From Firmicutes bacterium HGW-Firmicutes-16 (GTDB taxonomy: Bacteria; Bacillota; Clostridia; Oscillospirales; Oscillospiraceae), in the NCBI GenBank assembly GCA_002841545.1, contig PGZZ01000004.1:62001-126000 (forward strand): DNA of 64,000 nt, read 5' to 3'. The notes under the pieces were generated by a model. It saw nothing but the letters and a program-made list of their open reading frames with translations. It did not search any database and was not told the origin of the DNA. How positions within the stretch are numbered: the first letter of the stretch is position 1; the number at the start of each line of letters is the position of its first letter. The position numbers and the translations under genes were made by a program. Below, one piece after another: positions 1-8,493 of the stretch.

Positions 1-2
1 AT

Positions 3-671
3 CAGTATATTAGCGGCAGCGTTCACGCCAATTATAAATTCAACATGAATGGCTCGTCTCAAAATATTATGGGATCAGTCGAGGCCGTATCCGGCATTAC
101 AATGTACGGTTCCAGCATAACTGTCAGCGGGACATGTCAGGCCGCTTCGGTCACAACAAGCGGAAGCAGTATAAACATCGGGAGTAAAGTGTTCAGCGCA
201 GCATCTGTTCTTGATATGCCGGACTTTTCCGATATCTTACAGGCGGAAGCAGAGGCAGCAGGACAGTCATATATAGGAAACAAGACCTTTAATAGCAGTA
301 AAGTAAGCGTTGACTCTCCTATTTATGTTAAAGGCAATTTGACTGTAAATGGTAGTGACTTCACCGGCAAAGGAGTAATCCTTGTGTCAGGCAATATAAC
401 ATTTAACGGAAGCAATTTAATGTATTCCTCAAACGACTCCGTATGCTTTTATTCTGAGAGTGGCAACATTACGATAAACGGCTCAAATATCCAGCTGGAA
501 GGACTCGTCTATGCACCAAATGGCACCATCATGATGAACGGCTCAAATCAAACTATCGACGGAAGGGTAATCGGGAAAGTTATTAACTTCAACGGCTGTT
601 CAATAACAATCACTTCTGGAGAGGACGATTTAGATTGTCTTCCCAAAATGACTGTAAAGCTCGTAGAATAA
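3..671 (+). CDS. Repeat-rich beta-helix-like surface or pilus-associated protein, 5' end cut by window
   Basis: The reading frame is open from the first bases of the window, so the protein starts upstream; an internal Met lies at base 45. About 220 residues are visible. They carry many short repeats of the form N-G-S-x-(I/L/N)-x-x-x-G (NGSSQNIMG, NGSDFTGKG, NGSNLMYSS, NGSNIQLEG, NGSNQTIDG), each expected to form one rung of a right-handed beta-helix. Such sequences occur in bactofilin-like and DUF7305-type proteins near Gram-positive pilin or vWA genes; that assignment is from memory of family style. No anchor or membrane segment is seen in the visible part. The C-terminus ends in KMTVKLVE. 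Function unknown. Confidence 0.7.
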   Translation, partial: QYISGSVHANYKFNMNGSSQNIMGSVEAVSGITMYGSSITVSGTCQAASVTTSGSSINIGSKVFSAASVLDMPDFSDILQAEAEAAGQSYIGNKTFNSSKVSVDSPIYVKGNLTVNGSDFTGKGVILVSGNITFNGSNLMYSSNDSVCFYSESGNITINGSNIQLEGLVYAPNGTIMMNGSNQTIDGRVIGKVINFNGCSITITSGEDDLDCLPKMTVKLVE

Positions 672-701
672 TTAGGGCTTGATTCAAAATTTATAATGAA
701 G

Positions 702-741
702 TAGCAAGGTAAGTTATATCTCTATATAACTTACCTTGCTA
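702..741 (+). terminator. Long perfect hairpin after the first gene
   Basis: An 18-bp perfect stem (TAGCAAGGTAAGTTATAT with its complement) closes a 4-base loop about 30 bases after the stop codon. The tail is TTAAGATTT rather than a clean T-run. It probably ends transcripts of the upstream gene and may also act against the converging phosphoribosyltransferase gene. Confidence 0.6.
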
Positions 742-800
742 TTAAGATTTAAATGCAAAAAAGCTCTTCGGGAAACGGCGTTCTGCTATATTTATCGATC

Positions 801-1358
801 TTACTTTTTCGGCGTACCGTCCGCATTGAAAAGCGGCAGCGGTGCAAGGAAAATTACGTCTTTCCGCTCGCAAGCGTCACCCTCAGCAAGGATAAACGCA
901 CGTCCCACAATTATTCCACCTGCCTTTTCGACAAGCTCCTCAACAGCCTTGAGGGATTCTCCCGTCGATATGACGTCGTCAACTATGAGTATGCGCTTGC
1001 CGCGCATTTGATCGGCATCCGCCTTGTCCAGCACAAGCTTCTGCACCTTATCAGTGGTGATAGATTTTACCTCCACCTCGAACACGCCCGTCATGTACAG
1101 CTTGGGCGATTTGCGGGCGAGAAAATATTTGTTGTTTCCGCTCTGACGCGCCATTTCGTAAAGAAGCGGTATACTTTTGGCCTCGGGAGCGATTATGTAA
1201 TCGTATTCCGGGGCTCTTTTCAAAAGCTCGGCAGCGGAGTGGATAGTTAACTCCACATCACCGAAAATGACGAATGCGCCGATGTAAACATCATCGGCAA
1301 CTCGGCATATAGGCAGCTCACGCTTGAGTCCGGCAATGTCTATCTCGTAGCTAAGCAT
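801..1358 (-). CDS. apt: Adenine/purine phosphoribosyltransferase family protein
   Basis: A 185-residue type I phosphoribosyltransferase. It would transfer a ribose-5-phosphate group from PRPP to a purine base in nucleotide salvage, in the cytoplasm. The PRPP-binding loop ILIVDDVISTGES lies at residues 123-135, and the pyrophosphate-contact region APEAKSIPLL at about 57-66. Length suits Apt-like proteins; the N-terminus is unlike classic adenine enzymes, so xanthine or another purine could be the substrate. The start has a strong ribosome site (TAGGAGG) seven bases upstream. It has its own promoter and leader hairpin, so it is probably expressed apart from cinA. Confidence 0.75.
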   Translation of the reverse strand: MLSYEIDIAGLKRELPICRVADDVYIGAFVIFGDVELTIHSAAELLKRAPEYDYIIAPEAKSIPLLYEMARQSGNNKYFLARKSPKLYMTGVFEVEVKSITTDKVQKLVLDKADADQMRGKRILIVDDVISTGESLKAVEELVEKAGGIIVGRAFILAEGDACERKDVIFLAPLPLFNADGTPKK

Positions 1359-1393
1359 TAGGCATCCTCCTAAATTTGTTTTGCTGTTTTCGG

Positions 1394-1416
1394 GGCAGTC
1401 TCCGCTCGGAGCTGCC
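1394..1416 (-). promoter_or_regulatory. Leader hairpin of the phosphoribosyltransferase mRNA
   Basis: GGCAG-CTCCG-AG-CGGAG-A-CTGCC forms a compact GC-rich hairpin between the predicted transcription start and the ribosome site. There is no T-run, so it looks like an mRNA-stability or protein-binding element rather than a terminator. No known riboswitch was recognised. Confidence 0.4.
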
Positions 1417-1442
1417 TCGATTTATTTGCAAACAACATTTCT

Positions 1443-1470
1443 ATTATACAGGTATTTTCAGAAAAATCAA
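1443..1470 (-). promoter_or_regulatory. Sigma-A-type promoter for the phosphoribosyltransferase gene
   Basis: On the minus strand TTGATT (1465-1470) and TATAAT (1443-1448) are separated by 16 bases, about 85 bases upstream of the start codon. Confidence 0.6.
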
Positions 1471-1508
1471 CACTATCAAATCAATCAGCGCTCTTTTCCC
1501 GAATTAGC

Positions 1509-2786
1509 TTATCTTCTGTGATAGTCGACAACAACGGGGAGCTCTGTCAGGAATCTTCTCACCATGTCAAGCGCGCAGTTTGAGGCGAGCGTTCTTACTC
1601 TCATTCTGCCGAAGCCGGAATTGAGCTGATTGATAAAGACCCCGCTTTCGGTCGCGAGCGCGACAAACACAGTCCCAACGGGATTAATTCCATCGCCCTC
1701 GGGACCCGCAAGCCCCGTTGTTGCAACCGCAAGGGAGGATTTAAAAAGCTCTCTCGCTCTTTTTGCCATTTCGGACGCGGTTTCAGCACTTATGACGCCG
1801 TGTTTTTCTATGAGCTCCTTCGGAACGCCCAAAACATTTATTTTGCTCTCGGTGGCATAGGTAACAACGCCACCGACAAAAACCTTTGATGAGCCACGCA
1901 AATCGGTGATGCGCTTTGCAATGAAGCCTCCGGTGCAGCTCTCCGCGGTGCTGAGCGTCAGGTTTTTTTCGCAAAGCAATTCGAAAGCGACCTGTTCGAG
2001 ACTTGCCACATCTACTCCATAGATAATGTCGCCCAGAACGGAGCGAACGCTTTCAATGACGGGCTTCGTCATTTTTTCGGCTTCCTCAACGGTCTTCGCC
2101 TTTGCGGTAACGCGGAGCTGAACCTCGCCCTCCTTGGCATATGGCGCAAGCGTGGGATTCGTAAGCTCGTTCATCATATCGCGAAGCTTCGCCTCGACAG
2201 CGCTTTCTCCGCTTCCGACGATGTTGAGGTTATGAGAGAAGATGACCTCGTCCGAGAGCGTCCTGAGATAGGGCATCGCACAAGCCTTGAACATCGCGTT
2301 GCACTCACGCGGAGGTCCCGGGAGCATGACAACGTGGACGCCCTTCGATTCAAAGGCACAGCCGGGTGCTGTTCCCCATTCGTTGCGGAATATCGTACAG
2401 CCTGCCGGCAGATAAGCTTGCTGAAAGTTGTTTTCGGTTATATAATCCACGCCGATGACTTCCTTGAAGTAGCGCTTCATCTCCTCGGCAAGCTCCTCAT
2501 GGAAGACCATTTCAAGGTTGAAGGCCTTTGCCAGCACCTGCTTTGTGAGATCGTCGCAGGTGGGTCCAAGTCCGCCTGTAGTTATGATTATGTCGGCTCT
2601 ATCTCGCGCAATTTTCACCGCTTCAGTGAGTCTTTCAGGGTTATCACCCACTACCGTGTGATAAAAGACGTTAATTCCGATCTCGGAGAGATATATTGAA
2701 ATATCCCTCGCGTCGGTGTTTGTTGTACCTCCAAGCAGAAGTTCTGTCCCGACAGACAAAATTTCGGCATTCAAAGTATCGCTCAT
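1509..2786 (-). CDS. cinA: CinA family nicotinamide-nucleotide amidohydrolase
   Basis: A 425-residue two-domain protein. The N-terminal MoCF/COG1058 domain (about 5-170) shows TTGGLGPT at 69-76 and LPGPP at 155-159. The C-terminal PncC domain (about 265-420) shows TAESCTGG at 280-287. CinA proteins deamidate nicotinamide mononucleotide and hydrolyse ADP-ribose in pyridine-nucleotide recycling, and in some species are induced with competence. The start follows GAAAGGAAGGG. It lies 45 bases downstream of thiI on the same strand and is probably co-transcribed with it. The DNA-transformation gene comM is also nearby, although a competence link is only inference. Confidence 0.92.
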   Translation of the reverse strand: MSDTLNAEILSVGTELLLGGTTNTDARDISIYLSEIGINVFYHTVVGDNPERLTEAVKIARDRADIIITTGGLGPTCDDLTKQVLAKAFNLEMVFHEELAEEMKRYFKEVIGVDYITENNFQQAYLPAGCTIFRNEWGTAPGCAFESKGVHVVMLPGPPRECNAMFKACAMPYLRTLSDEVIFSHNLNIVGSGESAVEAKLRDMMNELTNPTLAPYAKEGEVQLRVTAKAKTVEEAEKMTKPVIESVRSVLGDIIYGVDVASLEQVAFELLCEKNLTLSTAESCTGGFIAKRITDLRGSSKVFVGGVVTYATESKINVLGVPKELIEKHGVISAETASEMAKRARELFKSSLAVATTGLAGPEGDGINPVGTVFVALATESGVFINQLNSGFGRMRVRTLASNCALDMVRRFLTELPVVVDYHRR

Positions 2787-2831
2787 AAGACCCTTCCTTT
2801 CAAATGCAAGGCACGGAAAGCGTGTCTAACC

Positions 2832-4004
2832 TTATATATCGAATTTTACCGTGTATTTGTTTTGCACAGCTTCGTCCTCAAGGGCGGCGACGTCCAAAGC
2901 GCTTTCAACATCGAGCACATCCTGTAGCTTTGGCTTCGTCCTTGGGTGGCGCGGCGTGAACACCGTGCAGCAGTCCTCGTAGGGCAGAATCGAAGTCTCA
3001 AAGGTGCCGATTTTTCTCGCTATCTGCACAATATCCGTCTTGTCCATGCCGATGAGCGGACGCAGGACAGGCAGGGAGACGCACTCCTCAGTGACTCTGA
3101 GAGCCTCCATCGTCTGGCTTGCGACTTGACCGAGATTTTCCCCTGTTACAAGCGCCTTGCAGTTATTTTGAATCGCTATTTTCTCCGAAATACGCATCAT
3201 GAAACGGCGCATAATAAGCGTAAAATACTCCTCGGGGCATTTTGCGCGAATTTCTTCCTGAATATGCGTAAAGGGTACGATCTCGACGACGAGCCTGCCG
3301 CAGCATTTAGTTAAAAGCTTTGCGAGCTCAAGCACCTTTTCCTTCGCCTGCTCGGAGGTGTATGGGAAGGAGAAAAAGTGCACCGGCACGAGATGGATTC
3401 CGCGGCGCGCTATCATATAGCTCGAAACAGGGCTGTCTATCCCGCCTGAAAGGAGCGTCACGGCGCTACCATTTGAGCCTACGGGCATCCCGCCTGCTCC
3501 GGGCAGGGCGCGTGCGTGGACGTATGCCGAGGTTTCGCGCACCTCGACGCGAATCATGAGCTCCGGATTATGCATGTCAACGGCTATGTCGGGAAATTCG
3601 TCGCTCAAAAGTCCGCCGACATATTGAGAAATCTCGATGCTCGACATCGGAAAACGCTTATCCGAGCGCCTTGTTTCGACCTTGAAGCTCTTAGCGTTTT
3701 TCAGTGCCTCGCCCAAGTATTTTTTCGCTGCCTCATAAATCGCGTCCTTATCCTTTTCGCAGGCCAAAGCACGGGTTACGCTCACAAAGCCGAAAACCGT
3801 CAGCATCGCGTCCAGTGCGCCATCCATGTCACAAGCTTCGTCCTTCGGCTCGACATAGACGGTGGACTGCGTGGCGTAGACTACAAATTCGCCGAAGGGC
3901 TTCAGCCTGTGTCTCACATTTGAAAGCAGCTTCGTTTCAAAAAAACGTCGGTTTTGACCCTTCAGGATAATTTCACCCTGCTTCATGAGTATCATATCGT
4001 TCAT
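2832..4004 (-). CDS. thiI: tRNA 4-thiouridine sulfurtransferase ThiI
   Basis: A 390-residue ThiI without the C-terminal rhodanese domain that enterobacterial ThiI carries, as is usual in Gram-positives. It has an N-terminal ferredoxin-like domain, a THUMP domain (about 60-165) that binds tRNA, and a PP-loop ATPase domain starting with SGGIDSP at 186-192. The C-terminal DCCTVFTPRHP segment is a conserved family element. ThiI adenylates U8 of tRNA and transfers sulfur to make s4U; it can also serve thiazole synthesis. Without rhodanese, sulfur must come directly from a cysteine desulfurase, and none is encoded next to it. Confidence 0.93.
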   Translation of the reverse strand: MNDMILMKQGEIILKGQNRRFFETKLLSNVRHRLKPFGEFVVYATQSTVYVEPKDEACDMDGALDAMLTVFGFVSVTRALACEKDKDAIYEAAKKYLGEALKNAKSFKVETRRSDKRFPMSSIEISQYVGGLLSDEFPDIAVDMHNPELMIRVEVRETSAYVHARALPGAGGMPVGSNGSAVTLLSGGIDSPVSSYMIARRGIHLVPVHFFSFPYTSEQAKEKVLELAKLLTKCCGRLVVEIVPFTHIQEEIRAKCPEEYFTLIMRRFMMRISEKIAIQNNCKALVTGENLGQVASQTMEALRVTEECVSLPVLRPLIGMDKTDIVQIARKIGTFETSILPYEDCCTVFTPRHPRTKPKLQDVLDVESALDVAALEDEAVQNKYTVKFDI

Positions 4005-4094
4005 TTAGTTTGTTCCTTAATATAGTATTTGCTCAAGCACCCAATTATCTATCCCGAATATGTATTGTATTCGAAAATCAACAATAAAGCTTTT

Positions 4095-5630
4095 CTATAA
4101 TTCTTGTGTCGCGCCGCCCGCCTCGCGGAAATCGTAGGTACGGTATTGTATCGCCTCGGCAAGATGCGCAGGCTGTATATCCACCGACCCGTCGAGATCG
4201 GCAATCGTTCTCGAGACGCGCAGAATGCGGTCATAGCTTCTCGCCGTGAGCCCCATCCTTTCGAAGGCCATTTTCATGAGCTGTTCGCATTCATCAGTAA
4301 GCTCGCAGTTTTCGCGAAGATGCTTTTGCTCCATCCTCGCGTTGCAGCCAAAACCTGCTGCTTCAAAACGCTTCTGTTGAACGAGCCTTGCCGCGTTTAC
4401 GCGTTTTTTAATGTCCTCGCTCTTTTCAGCAGGCCTTCTGGCGCGGAGCTCATCGAATTCGAGCGCCGGAACCTCGACCACGATGTCTATGCGGTCGATG
4501 AGCGGACCAGATAGCTTGCTGTGGTACTTTTTCACACTGCTCTCAGAACATTTACACCGCCCCGTAGGGTGTCCGTACCAGCCGCACTTGCAGGGGTTCA
4601 TCGCACATACCAGCATAAAACTTGCGGGATATGTGGCGGAACCTGTCGAACGCGAGATTGTAACTTTCCCGTCCTCCAGCGGCTGACGCATCACTTCGAG
4701 CACATCGCGGTGAAACTCGGGCAGTTCGTCCAAAAACAAAACTCCGTTGTGCGCAAGCGAAATTTCGCCCGGCTGGAGCTGAGCCCCACCCGCCATCGCG
4801 GAGGATGAGAGCGTATGGTGCGGGCAGCGGAAGGGTCTTCGCGTTACAAGCGGATTTTCACGGCTTGTGAGTCCCATGACTGAATGTATCTCTGTTGTTT
4901 CGAGCGCCTCGGCACCGGTCATATCGGGCAAAATAGACGGCAGACGCTTGGCAAGCATGGATTTTCCCGCTCCGGGAGGTCCGACGAGCAGGATATTGTG
5001 TCCTCCCGCTGCGGCAACCTCAAGCGCCCTTTTGACGTTTTCCTGCCCCTTGACCTCGGAAAAATCTGCTGATTGCGCGGTTTTGTCATTGAGGTCCGGG
5101 GTAGCGATTGGTGTTGTCGGCTCCTCGCCGGAGAAATGGCGCAGGAGAGCGGGTACGTTTTTTACGGGAAAGACCTCAACCCCCTCCGCAAAGGATGCTT
5201 CCGGTGCGTTGTCCTCGGGAACATAGAGCTTTTTTATTCCCGCACGTCTTGCGGCGAGAGCCATCGGCAGAGCGCCGCGCACAGGGCGAACCTCACCCGT
5301 CAGCCCCAGTTCGCCAAAAAATGCGCTATCTTCCGAAGGAGCTTTTATAGCTCCGTTTGCAGTAAGTATCGCAAGGAGCATCGGCAGGTCGTAAGTCGTG
5401 CCGCCCTTTTTGGTGTCGGCCGGCGCAAGGTTTATTGTCAGCCGCGAAACGGGAAAGCTCAGTCCCGCATTTTTGATAGCGGCGCGCACACGATCGCGCG
5501 CTTCCTTGACCGCCGTATCGGGCAAACCAACGATATCGAAAGCAGGCAGCCCAGAGGACAAAAAGCACTCGACAGATACTTCATATCCCCCGATACCTTT
5601 TATGCCTAAGGAGCGTATTTTCGAAACCAT
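4095..5630 (-). CDS. comM: YifB/ComM family Mg-chelatase-like AAA+ ATPase
   Basis: A 511-residue protein with an N-terminal ChlI/Lon-S5-like domain (about 20-150), a central AAA+ domain with Walker A GPPGAGKS at 217-224 and the Walker B region LFLDELPEF, and a C-terminal Mg-chelatase helical domain. In Vibrio and Haemophilus the orthologue ComM is a hexameric helicase that drives branch migration during natural transformation; in Clostridia it is usually annotated only as YifB-like. Cysteines in CAMNPCKCGW-YGHP and CKC are the family zinc-like motif. The gene is 90 bases upstream of thiI, same strand. Confidence 0.9.
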   Translation of the reverse strand: MVSKIRSLGIKGIGGYEVSVECFLSSGLPAFDIVGLPDTAVKEARDRVRAAIKNAGLSFPVSRLTINLAPADTKKGGTTYDLPMLLAILTANGAIKAPSEDSAFFGELGLTGEVRPVRGALPMALAARRAGIKKLYVPEDNAPEASFAEGVEVFPVKNVPALLRHFSGEEPTTPIATPDLNDKTAQSADFSEVKGQENVKRALEVAAAGGHNILLVGPPGAGKSMLAKRLPSILPDMTGAEALETTEIHSVMGLTSRENPLVTRRPFRCPHHTLSSSAMAGGAQLQPGEISLAHNGVLFLDELPEFHRDVLEVMRQPLEDGKVTISRSTGSATYPASFMLVCAMNPCKCGWYGHPTGRCKCSESSVKKYHSKLSGPLIDRIDIVVEVPALEFDELRARRPAEKSEDIKKRVNAARLVQQKRFEAAGFGCNARMEQKHLRENCELTDECEQLMKMAFERMGLTARSYDRILRVSRTIADLDGSVDIQPAHLAEAIQYRTYDFREAGGATQEL

Positions 5631-5691
5631 ATGTTGCCCTGCCTTTTCAATGTTAGTTATTCTTCGTATTAAGAATTTAAAACAGAAACAC

Positions 5692-6135
5692 TTATGACCA
5701 GCTCTGAAGCTCTATGATATTGCCCTCAATATCCGTGGCGTAGACGAACTGTGCTTTTCTGCCGTCTGTGTACTCCGCATTCACAAGATCGCCGATCTGT
5801 CCGCCGCCGTTGGCAAGAACTTTTTTCAGCGTATATGCCACATCATCGACTTCAAAGGCGAGGTGGGCAAACCCACAGCGGTTAATGCCTCTGTTACCAT
5901 CGCTCAAAACCTCGTCATATGAAAAAATCTCAAGCGTCGGGTGCTTTTCGTCATAACCTGGCAGACACAGATGCTCGCCGACGATATGCGCGTTCTTAAC
6001 GCCCGTCATCCTGTCCAGCCAGTCTCCGCGCAGATCCCTCGTTTCGCCGATACTCCTGCAGCCGAGAACTTCCTTATAAAACGCAATTAGCTTTGCGCTG
6101 TCCTTTGCAATGATATTTGTGTGGGCATATCTCAT
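5692..6135 (-). CDS. VOC (glyoxalase/bleomycin-resistance) family protein
   Basis: A 147-residue protein of the vicinal-oxygen-chelate fold. It starts RYAHTNIIAKDSAKLIAFYKEVLG, the typical first beta-alpha-beta module, and ends IEGNIIELQSW with a conserved metal-ligand-type Glu; His5 and the His in FAHLAFEV are further candidate ligands. Members include glyoxalase I, dioxygenases and antibiotic-binding proteins, so the substrate cannot be named. Its start overlaps the stop of the GNAT gene by four bases (ATGA), showing translational coupling. A methylglyoxal-synthase homologue lies 4 kb away, but a glyoxalase role is speculation. Confidence 0.8.
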   Translation of the reverse strand: MRYAHTNIIAKDSAKLIAFYKEVLGCRSIGETRDLRGDWLDRMTGVKNAHIVGEHLCLPGYDEKHPTLEIFSYDEVLSDGNRGINRCGFAHLAFEVDDVAYTLKKVLANGGGQIGDLVNAEYTDGRKAQFVYATDIEGNIIELQSWS

Positions 6136-6641
6136 AGCTTCTTCTCCATCAGAACGAAACGGCCTTTTCTGAAGTGGACATAGCCCACTTTTTTGTAGCC
6201 AAGCTTGTCATACAAACGAAGCGCATAAGGGTTCAGGGTGAATGCATCGAAACGCACAGATTCAGCACCCTCTTTTTTCAGCTCGGCTTCAATATGCCTC
6301 ATTGTTTCCAAGCCAATGCCCCTGTTTTGGAACTTCGGGTTCACGCACAGGCGGTGTATTACGCAGAACGAATCGTCTGAGTATTGCCACTCCCCGTTTT
6401 CGTACTCCTCGTCGCATTCGGAATTTAAAACAAAGACGCTGGCAATTTCGCCGCCTATTGTTCCAACAAAAAGCTCGTTCTTCGAAATATCCTCCGTAAG
6501 GATTTCCCTATCGGGATATCTCTCGTCCCACTGCGGAATGCCGTTCCTGTCCATCTCGGCAATCGCGTCTCTGAAGACCTGAAAAACTGCATCAAGCTCT
6601 TCTATGGTTGCCTTGCGGAATTCTAGTGTAATTATTTCCAT
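6132..6641 (-). CDS. GNAT family N-acetyltransferase
   Basis: A 169-residue acetyltransferase. The acetyl-CoA-binding motif is CVNPKFQNRGIGLETM (Q/R-x-x-G-x-G/A), followed by the usual NPYALRLYDKLGYKKVGYV C-terminal strand-helix. The N-terminal FRKATIEELDAVFQVF begins the fold. Substrate unknown; GNATs modify antibiotics, ribosomal protein termini or small amines. It is followed by the VOC gene with a four-base overlap and preceded by aspS only eight bases away, so the three may be one transcript. Confidence 0.82.
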   Translation of the reverse strand: MEIITLEFRKATIEELDAVFQVFRDAIAEMDRNGIPQWDERYPDREILTEDISKNELFVGTIGGEIASVFVLNSECDEEYENGEWQYSDDSFCVIHRLCVNPKFQNRGIGLETMRHIEAELKKEGAESVRFDAFTLNPYALRLYDKLGYKKVGYVHFRKGRFVLMEKKL

Positions 6642-6649
6642 GACGCGTA

Positions 6650-8422
6650 CTAATCCTTCTCAACGAGCGCGATGTGAAGCTCACGCAACTGCTTGGACTC
6701 AACGACGGACGGTGCGCCCATCATTAAATCCTGCGCGGTTTTGTTCATGGGGAAGGGGATAATCTCGCGAATGCTGTCTTCGCCCGCAAGGAGCATTACC
6801 ATGCGGTCAACTCCCGGCGCGATGCCCGCATGAGGTGGCGCACCGTAGCAGAAAGCGTTATACATCGCAGGGAACTTGGCCTTGACATCGTCCTCACCCA
6901 TGCGTACAAGCTCGAAGGCCTTTATCATTATCTCGGGGTCGTGGTTACGTACAGCACCGCTTGACAGCTCGACGCCGTTGCAGACAAGGTCGTACTGATA
7001 CGCCGTGATAGTAAGCGGGTCTACCTCTTTTTTCTCGACCTTATTGAGGACGTTCAGCCCGCCGTTCGGCATTGAGAACGGGTTGTGGCAGAACTCCAGC
7101 TCGCCCGATTCCTCGCCGATTTCGTACATCGGAAAGTCGACTATCCAGCAAAATTCATAGCGCTCAACGTCCATGAGTCCCGGAACAGTTGCGCCCAGCA
7201 TCTTGCGCAGAACTCCCGCAGACTTCTGAGCGGCGAGCTTTTTGCCGGAGGTGAGTCCAACGAAGCTGTTTGGCTTGAGTCCGAGCGATGAAATAACAGC
7301 GTCCTTTTTCTCGGCAAGGAACTTCGAAATTCCGCCTACCAGCTCTCCGTTCTCGTCAAGGCGGAACCAATAGGTCTTAACATTTGACTGTACCTCGACA
7401 TCTGCACAAAGCTGATCGATAAACTTGCGCGTCTGCGAAAATTCGGGTACGACAACGGCCTTGACGGTGTTTCCCGCAAAGGGTTCGAAGCCGCAGTCGG
7501 AAAGAAGCACCGTAGCGTCTTGCAAAGCAAGCTTTATGCGCAGATCGGGTTTATCGGAACCATAAATCTCCATGGCATCGCTGAAAGGAATTCTTCTGAA
7601 AGGAGCCGCTGATGCAATGTTATATTTGCCGTATTGCGCGAAGATTGGGGGCAGAACGTCCTCTAAAACCGAGAAAACATCCTCCTGATTGGCAAAGGCC
7701 ATCTCCATATCGAGCTGATAAAACTCGCCCGGGGAGCGGTCGGCTCTTGCGTCCTCGTCACGGAAGCAGGGGGCAATCTGGAAATAGCGGTCAAAGCCCG
7801 AGGTCATCAGAAGCTGCTTGAACTGCTGAGGAGCCTGCGGGAGAGCATAGAACTTGCCCGGATGGTTTCGTGCCGGAACGAGATAATCTCTCGCGCCCTC
7901 GGGGGACGACGCTGTTAGTATCGGCGTTGTAATCTCCAAAAAGCCGTGCTCTGTCATGCTCCTGCGCAAAGCCGCGACCACGTTGCAGCGCAGAATAATA
8001 TTGTTTTTAACCTCAGGGTTTCTGAGGTCAAGATAGCGGTATTTAAGCCTCGTTGTCTCGTCCGCCTCGCGGCTGTGGTTTATCTGGAAGGGCAGCTCGT
8101 TATAGCGGCAGCGCCCTAATACCTCGATTTTCTCGGGGACGATTTCAATATCACCGGTGGGGAGTTTCGGGTTCTTCGACGCGCGCTCACGTACAGTGCC
8201 CTCGACGCTTATCGTCGATTCGCGGGTTATTTCCCTGACAGACTTTATCATGTCCTCGGTCTCGACGACGACCTGAGTAGTACCGTAAAAATCGCGGATG
8301 ACTACGAACGCGAGAGACGCACTAACCTCGCGGACATTTTCCATCCAGCCGACTATTTTGACTTTCTCCCCCGCGTCTTCAATGCGGAGCTCATTGCAGG
8401 TGTGAGTACGGGATTGCATCAT
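6650..8422 (-). CDS. aspS: Aspartyl-tRNA synthetase
   Basis: A 590-residue bacterial-type AspRS. It has an N-terminal OB-fold anticodon-binding domain (about 1-105), a class II catalytic core (motif 2 region FRDEDARADRSPGEFYQLD), the bacterial GAD insertion in the middle and motif 3 GIAPGVDRMVMLL near the C-terminus. It charges tRNA-Asp in the cytoplasm. Whether it also mischarges tRNA-Asn cannot be judged here because no AsnRS or GatCAB gene is in the window. It lies 71 bases downstream of hisS on the same strand, the hisS-aspS order common in Bacillota. Confidence 0.96.
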   Translation of the reverse strand: MMQSRTHTCNELRIEDAGEKVKIVGWMENVREVSASLAFVVIRDFYGTTQVVVETEDMIKSVREITRESTISVEGTVRERASKNPKLPTGDIEIVPEKIEVLGRCRYNELPFQINHSREADETTRLKYRYLDLRNPEVKNNIILRCNVVAALRRSMTEHGFLEITTPILTASSPEGARDYLVPARNHPGKFYALPQAPQQFKQLLMTSGFDRYFQIAPCFRDEDARADRSPGEFYQLDMEMAFANQEDVFSVLEDVLPPIFAQYGKYNIASAAPFRRIPFSDAMEIYGSDKPDLRIKLALQDATVLLSDCGFEPFAGNTVKAVVVPEFSQTRKFIDQLCADVEVQSNVKTYWFRLDENGELVGGISKFLAEKKDAVISSLGLKPNSFVGLTSGKKLAAQKSAGVLRKMLGATVPGLMDVERYEFCWIVDFPMYEIGEESGELEFCHNPFSMPNGGLNVLNKVEKKEVDPLTITAYQYDLVCNGVELSSGAVRNHDPEIMIKAFELVRMGEDDVKAKFPAMYNAFCYGAPPHAGIAPGVDRMVMLLAGEDSIREIIPFPMNKTAQDLMMGAPSVVESKQLRELHIALVEKD

Positions 8423-8493
8423 AATGTTTAGAACCTTTCTTTCATGTTTCTTAACGTGTATAGGCGCTCCGGAACTCCGGAAGCTTTTTATAT

